A stretch of DNA of 64,000 bases from Sphingobium sp. CR2-8 (GTDB lineage: Bacteria > Pseudomonadota > Alphaproteobacteria > Sphingomonadales > Sphingomonadaceae): the NCBI RefSeq assembly GCF_035818615.1, contig NZ_JAYKZY010000001.1, positions 846,501-910,500 on the forward strand, in the 5' to 3' direction. The notes below the pieces were generated by a model that worked only from the letters and a program-made list of their open reading frames with translations, was not told the origin of the DNA and did not search any database. A program made the position numbers and the translations under genes. Below are positions 18,561 to 27,544 of the stretch, in pieces (positions within the stretch are counted from its first letter, which is position 1; the number at the start of each line of letters is the position of its first letter).

Positions 18561-18919
18561 GCTGCCTCTCCTTGGTTTGCCATTTTTTCCCTTTTTAATT
18601 GCGCAATCATTTTGGAGAATCAACGACGTATAATGAAGGTGTTCATTTGGTGAACGGTTATCCCATTCGGCCTTGTCCTGCCTGTTCCACAACGAGAGCA
18701 AGTGATTCACGATTGGTTGGCAAATGGATAAAGGGCGCTTTCCATCCTGGGATGTCGGCGCGCCCCAAAATTCGTCCGCATGGCAAAAACTTTTCCGATG
18801 TGCATCATACTTGCCACGACTGATGATCGCCCTTCTCAAACCCCGAGTGCTCCTGTCATCTATGGCATTGCCTAGCTTAACCGGTGGGTCGTCCACGCTA
18901 GGGGCCGCAGGAGTTGTAG
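18561..18919. other. Divergent promoter region (AraC / CapA-like operon)
   Basis: 359 bases, no gene seen. The box at 18641 lies in it, with TTG elements 17 nt away on both sides: TTGTCC at 18673 toward capA-like and TTGATT at 18618-18623 toward the AraC gene. AGGAG for the CapA-like start is at its right end. Confidence 0.6.
18641..18655. promoter_or_regulatory. GTTC-N7-GAAC box, AraC/CapA-like divergent promoter
   Basis: GTTCATTTGGTGAAC, a perfect dyad GTTCA-N5-TGAAC and a near copy of the mhpB box (13 of 15 positions). It is flanked symmetrically by TTG hexamers at 17 nt, so it could serve both directions. Confidence 0.62.
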
Positions 18920-20266
18920 ATGAAAGTGGCAATTGCCGGAGACGCTATACTGACGCGCCCCGTCTCGCAAATCTCGCACCCGCGCGCGACGGCGATCTTC
19001 GATCTTCTGCGGTCGGCGGATGTGGCCTTTTTGAACTGTGAGACGACGTTACACGACTATAGAGGGAAGGGGATTTTCCCAATTTTCGAAACCGGGATGG
19101 TTGCCATGCGGTCGCCGGTCGCTGTCTCGAACGAATTGGGGCGGTTAAACGCGCGATTGGTGGCGACGGCGAATAATCACGCGCTTGACTATAGCTATGG
19201 CGGTCTTGAATCGACTCATGACGCATTGGAAGCGGCGGGAATAACGCACGCCGGAACCGGGCCCAGTCTCGCCGAAGCGCGTGCTGCGGCCTATCTGGAA
19301 TGTCCGACGGCGCGCGTTGCTCTCGTTTCCATGTCAACGTCGGCAACTCGCGAAAGTCGCGCCAGCGACCCGTTTGACGGTGTGCAGGCCAGGCCAGGCC
19401 TCAATCCACTGGGTTGGCACTATGCCGTAGGGCGAGAGAGCATCGATACTGTAATCGAAATGGCGAAGAGGCACGGTTTGTGGGTTGCCCGGATAGCGGA
19501 AGACTTGTGGGAAACCTGTCTTCCCGGTCTGCATAATAGTTTCACCCGATACCATGTCACGAACGAACCTGGCATCCGGATGGTACTTGATGCGCGTGAC
19601 GTAGCCGGAAACCTGAGGTCCATGCGAAATGCACGCGCGAATTCCGACATATTGATTGCACATATCCACAACCACGAATGGGATATCGCTTCAGGCTCGC
19701 TCAGGACACCGCCGCCTTTCTTGGAAGAGTTCGCCAGGCAAGCTATCGATGCAGGCGCAGATGTGGTCGTCGCGCAGGGTAGCCACGCGCCGATCAGGGG
19801 CATCGAAATCTACCAGGGCAAGCCAATCTTTTATGATCCGGGCGACTTCTTCCTTATGACAGGCGATATCACCCGATATCCCCGTGAATTTTATGAGCGC
19901 CACTCGGAAGGCGTGAGCGTGCCCTTCGACGAAGCGCTACCCATAGATGGCAACGCTGCGCTTCATGCCTACTCCACCCCCGTCACGCCCAAGGGGGGGT
20001 ATTTCGGCGATTGGGAGCCATGTGGCGCCGTGGTCGTCCTCGAATATGACGCCGGTCAATTGCGTGGCGTGGAACTGCACCCCTTTACGCGAGACTTCTG
20101 TCTGGTGGACAAGCCTGCGTTCCGATCTGCCCTTGCTGGCTTACCGTTGAAACCTGACGTCGATCATGCAGATCATATCCTGGCCAAGTTCGCCGAACTG
20201 AGCAGACCTTATGGCACCGCTATAGAAATCGAAGATGGCGTGGGACGGATCGTCCTCGGCAACTGA
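18920..20266 (+). CDS. CapA-family (poly-gamma-glutamate-type) metallophosphatase-fold protein
   Basis: 448 aa. Conserved CapA blocks in order: AIAGDAIL at the N-terminus, VAFLNCETTL, ATANNHALDYSYGGLEST, HIHNHEWD around residue 245, and VVAQGSHAPIRGIEIYQGKPIFYDPGD cut short here as QGSHAPIRGIE and FYDPGDFF. The His/Asp/Asn set matches a calcineurin-like metal centre. No signal peptide or membrane helix is visible, unlike capsule-linked PgsA/CapA, so a cytoplasmic hydrolase of a catabolic intermediate is likelier than a capsule role. AGGAG precedes the ATG. It leads an operon with a TauD dioxygenase, a class II aldolase and a SnoaL protein. Confidence 0.82.
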   Translation: MKVAIAGDAILTRPVSQISHPRATAIFDLLRSADVAFLNCETTLHDYRGKGIFPIFETGMVAMRSPVAVSNELGRLNARLVATANNHALDYSYGGLESTHDALEAAGITHAGTGPSLAEARAAAYLECPTARVALVSMSTSATRESRASDPFDGVQARPGLNPLGWHYAVGRESIDTVIEMAKRHGLWVARIAEDLWETCLPGLHNSFTRYHVTNEPGIRMVLDARDVAGNLRSMRNARANSDILIAHIHNHEWDIASGSLRTPPPFLEEFARQAIDAGADVVVAQGSHAPIRGIEIYQGKPIFYDPGDFFLMTGDITRYPREFYERHSEGVSVPFDEALPIDGNAALHAYSTPVTPKGGYFGDWEPCGAVVVLEYDAGQLRGVELHPFTRDFCLVDKPAFRSALAGLPLKPDVDHADHILAKFAELSRPYGTAIEIEDGVGRIVLGN

Positions 20267-20425
20267 ACGCCGTGGACGCCGTTAGCCGCGTATCACAATC
20301 GCCAAGGGAAACGTGACACATCGCTTTTCGTGGGCCTGCGCCGCCACCGTTTACGCATGGATTGATTTTCGAACGTCAATAAGCCGCACTCAACGTGCGA
20401 TCAAAAATATTAGCAGGAGAAAATC

Positions 20426-21331
20426 GTGTCGTTAAAAATAGAGCCGCTGAACCAGTCATTTGTTGCCAGAGTGCGGGAAATTGACCTGAGCAAGCCATTA
20501 TCACCGGACGAGATCGAGGCGGTAGAGCGGGCCATTTGGAAATACGGAGTGCTGTATTTCCCCAACCAGCCAATCACACTGGATCAACAGGTGGCCTTTG
20601 CGAGTGGTTTCGGACCACTGGACACAGGATTGCAAACGAAGTTGATGAACAAGACTGCGACGCGGCTCAACAATGACGCCGTGACCGACATTTCCAATGT
20701 AGATGCGTGTGGCGACGTCGCGGCCCGCACGCACAAGATGACTCTTCTGAACGTCGGCAATGCATTTTGGCATACCGATTCGTCTTATGAGCATCGGCCC
20801 TTTCGCTACTCTATCCTCGCTGCCGTAACGGCGGTCAGTTGGGGCGGGCATACTCAGTTCGCGGATTTGCGCGACGCTTACGATAGTCTCGACGAACGCA
20901 CGAAGAACCTCATCAAAGACCGAAGCGCTGTCTTCTACTCACACAATACCCGTATCCAACTGGGTATTGAAGATAGTCAGGAAGAATATCGGGCCTATCC
21001 CCCAGTACGCTGGCCGTTGGTGCGGACGCATCCGGGGTCGGGTCGAAAACTGTTGTGGATCGATAGCAAGGTGACAGAGATTTCTGGCATGTCAGTGCCC
21101 GAAGGCCGTGCGCTTGCGCATGAGCTTCTCGAACATATTGGACAGCGTGAGCGCGTTTACAGCCACAAATGGTCACCGGGCGATGTGGTGATGTGGGACA
21201 ATCGCTCTGTCCTGCATCGCGGTCGCCGCTTTGACCTGTCGGAGCGTCGGGAAATGCGGCGGGTATCGACAAAAGACGACAGCAGTTCGCTCGGGGAGGC
21301 ATCGCTCCCGGTGTATCGCCACCATGGCTGA
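20426..21331 (+). CDS. TauD/TfdA-family 2-oxoglutarate-dependent dioxygenase (GTG start)
   Basis: 301 aa. Fe(II) ligands are His116 and Asp118 in AFWHTDSSY and His264 in VLHRGRRFD; the following Arg residues (RREMRR) include the expected 2-oxoglutarate ligand. The family hydroxylates or cleaves ethers, sulfonates and acids such as 2,4-D, coupled to succinate and CO2 release. Start GTG at 20426 with AGCAGGAGAAAATC upstream. It overlaps the aldolase gene by 8 bases. 159 bases separate it from the CapA-like gene; no terminator seen there. Confidence 0.88.
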   Translation: MSLKIEPLNQSFVARVREIDLSKPLSPDEIEAVERAIWKYGVLYFPNQPITLDQQVAFASGFGPLDTGLQTKLMNKTATRLNNDAVTDISNVDACGDVAARTHKMTLLNVGNAFWHTDSSYEHRPFRYSILAAVTAVSWGGHTQFADLRDAYDSLDERTKNLIKDRSAVFYSHNTRIQLGIEDSQEEYRAYPPVRWPLVRTHPGSGRKLLWIDSKVTEISGMSVPEGRALAHELLEHIGQRERVYSHKWSPGDVVMWDNRSVLHRGRRFDLSERREMRRVSTKDDSSSLGEASLPVYRHHG

Positions 21332-22112
21332 TCAGGCCAGCGTTGCCGCTCCGGGCAAGGACTCTATGCGGGAAACCGTATCGTCGGGTGAATGGGATAT
21401 CAGGGTCGAACTCGCGGCGTGCTACCGTCTGATGGCTCACTTCGGGCTCACCGATCTCATCTACAATCATATCACGGCGCGCGTTCCGGGAGATGAGGAC
21501 CACTTCCTGATAAATCCATATGGGCTGCTGTACGAAGAGGTGACTGCGTCGAGCCTTCACAAAATCGACACTTCTGGAAACATCGTGCTGCGCGGGCATG
21601 CCGATCTGAACGTCAATCCAGCCGGCTTCGTGATCCATAGCGCCGTTCACATGGGGCGCGATGACGCCGGCTGCGTAATACATACTCATAGCAGAGCCGC
21701 AACTGCGGTATCCGCGATGAAATGCGGCATACTGCCGATTTCGCAAAGCGCGATGATGTTCTTCGAGCAAGTTAGCTATCATCCTTTCGAGGGGGCTGCG
21801 GTCAATCTCGAGGAACGACAAAGGCTCGTTTCCGACCTGGGTTCAAATGATGTGATGATCCTGCATAATCACGGTACGCTCATGGTTGGGCGATCGGTTC
21901 GCCATGCGTTTTTGATGGCCTATCAGTTCGAAAATGCATGTCGCATTCAGGTCGACACAATGTCGGCCGCCGACATTATCCTCGCGCCCCGCGAGACGTC
22001 GATACAGGTCCGTGAGGCCGCCCGCGACCCACGCTATGCGAACGATCTCAGCCTGGAATGGAACGCGATGCTCCGCCTTTTGGACCGGGTACATCCCAAT
22101 TATGCCAATTGA
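21324..22112 (+). CDS. Class II aldolase/adducin-family protein
   Basis: 262 aa from the ATG at 21324, or 248 aa from the ATG at 21366 (GGGCAAGGACTCT upstream); both are plausible. Zinc-type motif CVIHTHSRAATAV (H-x-H) and ILHNHGTLMVG; LIYNHITARVPG near the N-terminus is the family opening. Members cleave sugar-phosphate-like or 4-hydroxy-2-oxo compounds retro-aldolically, or decarboxylate. It overlaps the dioxygenase gene and is followed after 10 bases by the SnoaL gene, so it is part of a tight operon. Confidence 0.87.
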   Translation: MADQASVAAPGKDSMRETVSSGEWDIRVELAACYRLMAHFGLTDLIYNHITARVPGDEDHFLINPYGLLYEEVTASSLHKIDTSGNIVLRGHADLNVNPAGFVIHSAVHMGRDDAGCVIHTHSRAATAVSAMKCGILPISQSAMMFFEQVSYHPFEGAAVNLEERQRLVSDLGSNDVMILHNHGTLMVGRSVRHAFLMAYQFENACRIQVDTMSAADIILAPRETSIQVREAARDPRYANDLSLEWNAMLRLLDRVHPNYAN

Positions 22113-22122
22113 GGAAAAAGAT

Positions 22123-22551
22123 ATGACGAATTTGGAATCCGCCGTTGAACGCTGCGTAGCCCATGAAGAAATTCGCCAGCTCATTGCGCGGTATTGCCAC
22201 TATGTCCGCACCCGCCAGGTGAGTGCGATCTTGCAGTTATATACGCCCGATGGCGTATTCGACATGCCCGCGAACATGGCTGACGGGGGAGTCCGATCTG
22301 GCCAACAAGCTATCGAAGAAACATTCCGGGACAATCTTGAGTCGATGGACCCCTGGCCCTTTACACATAATCATGTAATTGAAATGGACGGACCGGATGA
22401 TGCGCGCGGCTTCGTCTACACAGAGTTCAGGATCGGCTCCGACAAACTCAGATTAGGCTTTATCGGCGTCTATGAAGACCGGTATCAACGTGTCGACAAT
22501 ATCTGGAAGTTCCACACGCGGAAGTTGACGGCTTTAGACGTTCCCGCATGA
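22123..22551 (+). CDS. SnoaL-like / NTF2-fold protein
   Basis: 142 aa. Family opening HEEIRQLIARYCHYVRTRQ, YTPDGVFDMPA in the acidic loop, a middle THNHVIEMDG and closing YEDRYQRVDNIWKFHTRKL. GAGGAAAAAGAT precedes the ATG at 22123; the longer frame from 21934 overlaps the aldolase and is not used. It is the last gene of the CapA-TauD-aldolase operon. Function likely a small hydrolytic or isomerising step; not determinable. Confidence 0.8.
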   Translation: MTNLESAVERCVAHEEIRQLIARYCHYVRTRQVSAILQLYTPDGVFDMPANMADGGVRSGQQAIEETFRDNLESMDPWPFTHNHVIEMDGPDDARGFVYTEFRIGSDKLRLGFIGVYEDRYQRVDNIWKFHTRKLTALDVPA

Positions 22552-22851
22552 ACCCTGCTCCCCATTCCCGGTATGGCGTTATGGCGAAATTGACATCGTT
22601 TGGCACAGGGCGTGAGATAGGAGCTGAATTACAGATCCGTACCGTCGACGCTATGGAGAACGGCTTCTAATCTGGAAGATTTCGTGTGAGCTTTTCCGAG
22701 AAGCCGATATCGCGTTCCGTTGGCGCTTACTTTGATCAATTGCACGATTCCCTAAAGGTTTTTGTACTCGAATAAGAATTAAGCCGACCCAATGACCTAC
22801 ACAGCAAGGGGCCAATTCACCGGTCCTTGCCTCCGAGTAGTTTAGCTATGG
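22552..22851. other. Convergent intergenic region
   Basis: 300 bases between the SnoaL gene and the AraC gene, tail to tail. No gene seen; one weak hairpin near 22804 is listed separately. Confidence 0.5.
22804..22830. terminator. Possible hairpin terminator between convergent genes
   Basis: GCAAGG-G-GCC, loop of about 8, GGTCCTTGC: six strong pairs plus three after a mismatch. No T-run. It may end the minus-strand AraC gene. Confidence 0.35.
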
Positions 22852-23715
22852 TCATGACAGCGACCTCAGCCGCTGCCGATAACCGTCCGGCGTCTCGCCC
22901 GATGCCTTTTTAAATGTGGAGGAGAATGTGCACGGGCCGGAGAAACCAAGTTTAAAGGCTATTTCCTTTAGTGATAGGTCGCTCTCTGCGAGCAGTGCCC
23001 GGGCCTTGCCGAGGCGGACGTCGGCGACGTAGCGGTGAAGCGTAACCCCGGTCGTTCGCTTGAAGGTGCGACGCAGATGCGCCGAACTTATCCCGCACTC
23101 GTTCGACAGCTCTTCCGTCGTCGGCGTCTTGTTGCTCGCGCTATCGATGATATCGTAGATGCGACCGAGTTCACGCTCCGACAACCGTCCCTCCGATGTG
23201 CGTACCCGCATCGGGCGATCTTCGGGCCTGAAATGGCGAGCGACATCGATCGCAATCATCCGTGTGAGGGATTCCGCCATGAGTTGGCTCGCGAAGCCTG
23301 GGCTGGCGACTTCCTCGCCCAACTGCCGCATGGCCTGTTCGATGCGCACGTTCCGCAGATCATAGCATCGCGCCAAGTCGGCTGCGCTCCAGTCGGGCCG
23401 CTCAGGCCATATCTGTCGGAACCACTGGTCGGTAAAGGCACACATCACGTTGCGCGTCCGCTCTGTCACCTTCGCCGACGTCGTTTCGACTTTGGTCCGC
23501 GCAGGAAAGAACATTACCCTCCCAAAATCCTGAACCCGCCCGTCGTCCAGATGCGCGGAAAGGCTGATCGGCGCTAGTTCGGGGCGATACCGGAGCACGA
23601 ACAGATCCTGGCGATCCCAAATTCGCTCGTTTGCACTCCACCGATAATCAAGGATCTGAACATTTACTCCTGACAGGTCCATCTCTGCCAAAATATCGCA
23701 TGGGCTCGCAAACAT
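22852..23715 (-). CDS. AraC-family regulator (family B)
   Basis: 287 aa. N-terminal cupin-like part opening with NVQILDYRWSANERIW, an MFFPA strand about residue 68 and a linker; C-terminal double HTH with TTEELSNECGISSAHLRRTF and SLKEIAFKLGFSGPCTFSST, ending KKASGETPDGYRQRL. Start ATG at 23715 with AGGAGAG. It is a clear paralogue of the regulator at 52059-52910 (shared VQI-DYRW, MFFPA, same HTH layout). Divergent from the P450 at 24096, which it probably controls. Confidence 0.87.
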   Translation of the reverse strand: MFASPCDILAEMDLSGVNVQILDYRWSANERIWDRQDLFVLRYRPELAPISLSAHLDDGRVQDFGRVMFFPARTKVETTSAKVTERTRNVMCAFTDQWFRQIWPERPDWSAADLARCYDLRNVRIEQAMRQLGEEVASPGFASQLMAESLTRMIAIDVARHFRPEDRPMRVRTSEGRLSERELGRIYDIIDSASNKTPTTEELSNECGISSAHLRRTFKRTTGVTLHRYVADVRLGKARALLAESDLSLKEIAFKLGFSGPCTFSSTFKKASGETPDGYRQRLRSLS

Positions 23716-24095
23716 GGAAGCGCTCTCCTACTAACCGCGGTCCGGCCATACCTTCTGCCGGCTTCATGATCCGAGCACAGTAGCGGAACGAAATAGTCAC
23801 CGGACACCGGCTCCCAGCACGCTTTTGCTCCGACCCATTCGTCGCAGAATGCCTTATTTATCTGCTACGAATATAGGGTAGGTCGACCGCGATAACAACA
23901 TGGGTCGTGTCCGCCTACGCGCCGTGTGAGGCGGGGCCGGACGGCGGCTCGGGCAAAAGGAAATTCCTCCCAAAGCGGGTACTTGCACGGTCCGGCTTTA
24001 TAATGTGCGGAATGGCAAATCCGCTAGCTTTGAGTCCAAACACCGCGAGCGCGTAAGGATCGATCTAGGCCAATTCAAAACCCTGGAGAAAATTC
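23716..24095. other. Divergent promoter region (AraC / P450)
   Basis: 380 bases without a gene. TATAAT occurs near 23999 without a good -35 at standard distance, which fits an AraC-activated promoter. No GTTC-N7-GAAC box was found here. Confidence 0.45.
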
Positions 24096-25379
24096 ATGGA
24101 TGCGAGCGCAAACGCCGCCAACGTATCGGCGACCTGCCCGGTCGAACTTGACGGGGCCCCCATCACCTTTACGAATCCCGATACGCGCCGATGCCCGTTC
24201 CCCGCTTATCATAAGCTTCGGGAAGAGCAGCCGGTCTACAAGGATCCCGTGAGCGGCAATTACGTCCTCACAAAGTATCGCGACGTCCGTAAGGCGGCAA
24301 TGGATGTCAAGGTTCTTTCATGCAAGACCGGGGTGATCCAGACGCGAGAGACGCCTATCAGCGCCCAGGTTAATAAGATGTTCGAAGAACAAGGTTACCT
24401 GCCGGTTGACACGCTTGTGACCAACGACCCCCCCGATCATCGCACCTATCGGTCGGTCGTCGATAAAGCCTTTTCCCGCGATAAGGTGATCGGCCTTGAG
24501 CCGCAAATCGAAGCAGCGGTAAAGGAGATGATCGACGGCTTCATCGACAAGAAGGAGATAGACTTCTTCGACGAATTCGCGATGCGGCTGCCGCTTACAG
24601 TGTTCACCGAAATATTGGGCGTTACTGATCGCGACATTGATAAATTCAAGCGGTGGAACGACATGTCGCTGGAGACGTCGAATCCGGCGCTGGCTCCAGA
24701 GCGCGAACTTGAACTGGTGCCTGCCGTTATCGAGCTTCAGCAGTATCTGGCAAAGAATGTCGAGCGCGTTCGCGCTGCGCCTGACGATAGCTTGCTCAGT
24801 ACGATCGTGCACACCGAGGTAGACGGTCGGACGCTCAATATGCAGGAACTCGTCAGCATGCTGTGGCTGTTGTTCCTTGCCGGCGGCGAGACCACCGCGA
24901 ATGCGATAGCCGGCGGCATGGCAATCCTGATTGATCGGCCAGAGCTGGTCGACGAAATCCGGGGCGACGCCAAAAAGCTGGATGTGTTCATCGAGGAAGT
25001 GCTGCGGATCAAGACGCCCGCAACGACGATGTTCCGCCGGGCTACCGCCGATACCGAGATCGGCGGTGTGGCGATTCCGGCCGGGTCGATCATAGAGACA
25101 CGCTTCGGCGCTGCGAACCTCGATCCGGAAGTGTTCCCAGACCCCGAAACCCTCGACCTCGATCGTCCGAACGCGAAGTATCACCTGACTTTCGGAAGTG
25201 GTATCCATAATTGTATCGGCAACCAGCTTGCGCGCGGCGAGATGCGCGCGTCCTTCCGCCAGCTGGTGGACCGGATGCACAATTTCCGAGTGACGCGTGG
25301 ACAGGAGAGCTACAGCTATACCTCGACTTATGTTGCCTATGGTTTGACACAATTATGGATGACTTTTGATCCGCGCTAA
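24096..25379 (+). CDS. Cytochrome P450
   Basis: 427 aa soluble bacterial P450. Oxygen-activating I-helix FLAGGETTANAI, the K-helix ExxR in EEVLRIKTP, and the heme loop FGSGIHNCIG with the thiolate Cys373. It needs a ferredoxin and reductase; none lies next to it, but two 2Fe-2S ferredoxins are encoded at 41087 and 49894. It is distinct from the closely related pair at 45748 and 50234. TGGAGA precedes the ATG. The substrate is unknown; the divergent AraC regulator suggests induction by it. Confidence 0.92.
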   Translation: MDASANAANVSATCPVELDGAPITFTNPDTRRCPFPAYHKLREEQPVYKDPVSGNYVLTKYRDVRKAAMDVKVLSCKTGVIQTRETPISAQVNKMFEEQGYLPVDTLVTNDPPDHRTYRSVVDKAFSRDKVIGLEPQIEAAVKEMIDGFIDKKEIDFFDEFAMRLPLTVFTEILGVTDRDIDKFKRWNDMSLETSNPALAPERELELVPAVIELQQYLAKNVERVRAAPDDSLLSTIVHTEVDGRTLNMQELVSMLWLLFLAGGETTANAIAGGMAILIDRPELVDEIRGDAKKLDVFIEEVLRIKTPATTMFRRATADTEIGGVAIPAGSIIETRFGAANLDPEVFPDPETLDLDRPNAKYHLTFGSGIHNCIGNQLARGEMRASFRQLVDRMHNFRVTRGQESYSYTSTYVAYGLTQLWMTFDPR

Positions 25380-25394
25380 TCGCACATGGTCGCA

Positions 25395-25423
25395 GGCCTT
25401 CGCCAATTTAATGGGCGAAGGCC
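25395..25423 (+). terminator. Hairpin after the P450 gene
   Basis: GGCCTTCGCC, loop of 9, GGCGAAGGCC: perfect 10-bp stem starting 15 bases after the stop codon. There is no T-run, but its position suits a transcription end or mRNA 3-prime stabiliser. Confidence 0.65.
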
Positions 25424-26006
25424 GCAGCCAAGCGCCGCACAGACGTTCCCAACATCATGGACCGGCACATGAACGGTGAGAACTCGGCGAACCTCTGGTC
25501 ACGCGCTCCGGCCGGATGTTCGTCGCTGCAACGCGGGAGCGGATATCCGATATTTCGAGCGAAGTAGCCGGCAATTCATGTTCACGCCTGTCACGGGCAT
25601 CCGAATATGAAAAACGGGATCGGACCATCTCACTGTCGCGGCAATGATCAGCCCAGATATGGGATCATTCGTCGAGCGTTCATTCTGCGCGCAAAAACGC
25701 ATCGCGCCTGGTCCGTTTCGGATAACTGCCTTCGCTCCAAGCGCGCCCCCCCTGGATTGTGGAGTGAACTGAGGATTCGTCCTGTGATCAGCACCGGGTC
25801 CGCCCCCCTCCCCGCGACGGACTCCTCTGCCGCGCCAGCAGCGCGGATCGTGCGACGCAATCGAACGCCGTGTTGCAAGAATCCGTGGCGGTTGCGGTGA
25901 CCGGCTTCATGCGATGTAGCACCGCAGTTCATCTCAATCAGACGCACGCTGCACATGATAGAAACACCACATACTTCCTGTGCGCTCACACTTATGCAGC
26001 AGGGCC
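25424..26006. other. Intergenic region, no recognised gene
   Basis: 583 bases between the P450 and the MDR gene (convergent). Reading frames of up to about 130 codons exist but have no ribosome binding site, motif or natural composition. A decayed gene cannot be excluded. Confidence 0.5.
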
Positions 26007-27026
26007 CTAGATCGTGATCACGACCTTGCCGAAGCCGCCGCCACGGGCCAGCCAACGATACGCGTCCGAAGCGTTTTCAAAGTCAAAACACCTGTCGACC
26101 CGCGGCGCGATACCGGTAGCGGCCACACCACGCATCATAGCTTTGAAATCAGCAACAGACCCGACCATGCCGCCCACAATCCGCAGATTATATTGCTGCA
26201 CCCGGTTGATCGGGAAGGAAACCGTCGCGCCGGTGCGCCACCCGGCAGAGGCTATGATCCCTTCGACGGCAGCAACTTGTATAGATTTCGCAAATGTCTC
26301 GGCACCGGTAGTCTCAACGATCAGTTGAACCCCTTTGCCATCGGTCAGGTCCAGAACCACCCCGTCCCAATTTGGTGTTGCAACATAATTGATCCCGCAG
26401 TCCGCCCCCATGTCGCGTGCCAGAGCCAGTTTTTCGTCGGAGGACGACGTGATGATGACGCGCGCTCCTTGAGCCTTGGCGAATTGAAGGGCGAAAAGGC
26501 TGATGTTCCCGGTGCCCAGGATCAGCACGGTTGACCCGGGCATGACATTGGCCTCTCGTACGACGTTCCAGGCCGTCGTTCCAGCAGTTGAGAAAGTCGC
26601 GCCGACCGCAAAACTCATCGTATCGGGCAGCCGTGCCAGTGCGGCGGAGGGGACCACCGCATATTCCGAGAGAGCTCCAGGCATGTTGAAACCCCGGGCG
26701 CGTGGCGTGCCGAACTGTGGCGTCGGTCCCGATAGCCAATCGGGCAACATATGGATGGCGACGCGCGTGCCGACGGGCGGACCATCTGTGCCTTCACCCA
26801 GCTCCACAACTACTCCAGCTGAGTCCATCAAGGGAATTTGTGGCAGAACTGACGGCGGATATTGGCCACTAACGGCAAGTAGATCGACATAATTCAGGCT
26901 CGCCGCATGTTGTCGCACGAGCGCTTCTCCCCGAGCCGGACGCGGTATCTCGAGATCGACGATGCGGAGGTAGTTTAAGCCGGAAGCTAAATCGGACCCG
27001 GTGTTGATTAAATGATAGGCTCGCAA
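26007..27026 (-). CDS. MDR-family NAD(P)-dependent alcohol dehydrogenase/quinone-oxidoreductase-like (TTG start)
   Basis: 339 aa. GroES-like N-terminal domain (ALVRQHAASLNYVDLL), Rossmann domain with VLILGTGNISLFALQFAKAQ and GADCGINY, and C-terminal GGGFGKVVI. The zinc-ligand cysteine normally found after the first strand is absent (NYVDLL), so it belongs to the zinc-free or reductase-like branch. Start is TTG at 27026 with GGGGAGAAG upstream; the next in-frame ATG would remove the first strand. It probably reduces or oxidises an alkenal, quinone or alcohol intermediate. Confidence 0.86.
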   Translation of the reverse strand: MRAYHLINTGSDLASGLNYLRIVDLEIPRPARGEALVRQHAASLNYVDLLAVSGQYPPSVLPQIPLMDSAGVVVELGEGTDGPPVGTRVAIHMLPDWLSGPTPQFGTPRARGFNMPGALSEYAVVPSAALARLPDTMSFAVGATFSTAGTTAWNVVREANVMPGSTVLILGTGNISLFALQFAKAQGARVIITSSSDEKLALARDMGADCGINYVATPNWDGVVLDLTDGKGVQLIVETTGAETFAKSIQVAAVEGIIASAGWRTGATVSFPINRVQQYNLRIVGGMVGSVADFKAMMRGVAATGIAPRVDRCFDFENASDAYRWLARGGGFGKVVITI

Positions 27027-27544
27027 GACGCTTCTCCCCGTCTATGGTTTGCTATTGCGAAAAAAGCCGCCCTCGAGGTTGAACGTGCGCGTTGATCCTG
27101 CGCAATTTTTGCTGTGGCATCCCGATTGCGCAATCAAGATCACAAAATTTTTCTCAAGACGAACGGGGAATATCCATTCGAAATCGGCATAGCCTGTGTG
27201 CAAATGGCTCGAAATGGCCGGAGCGGCGATCCCTGCCCGGCCAAACGATTAAACATTCGCCATGCCAACCCCGCTCCCCGCTTATCATTCTGGATCGCGA
27301 TAACGGACTGTGCAGGGATCTGGCGGAGACATACGCCGAGGAGTGTTTTGGCGTTGATCCGCGTGGCATGGCTGAAATCCACAATGCTTTAAGCTCCAGA
27401 ACAAAAGCCCGATGAAGGCCGCTGTTAGAGAGCGCGCCCTCGCCCGTGCCGTGGCCGTGCTGGTCCTTTTCAATCTGCACCAGCCCGCACGATCACTTGT
27501 TTTATTATGAAAAATATCCCTGCCGGAGCTCCAGTTTGAAACAG
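27027..27544. other. Intergenic region, no recognised gene
   Basis: 518 bases. Overlapping short frames of 80 to 108 codons occur on both strands, none with a recognised motif or good ribosome binding site. AT-rich spots around 27100-27160 could belong to the MDR promoter. Confidence 0.5.

Noticed and set aside
25648..26055. 135-codon minus-strand frame after the P450
   Set aside because: Arg/Cys-rich composition and overlap with the MDR end suggest a non-coding frame.
27092..27415. 107-codon plus-strand frame in the MDR/MFS gap
   Set aside because: No motif or start signal; looks like chance. A transposase remnant was considered but no signature blocks found.
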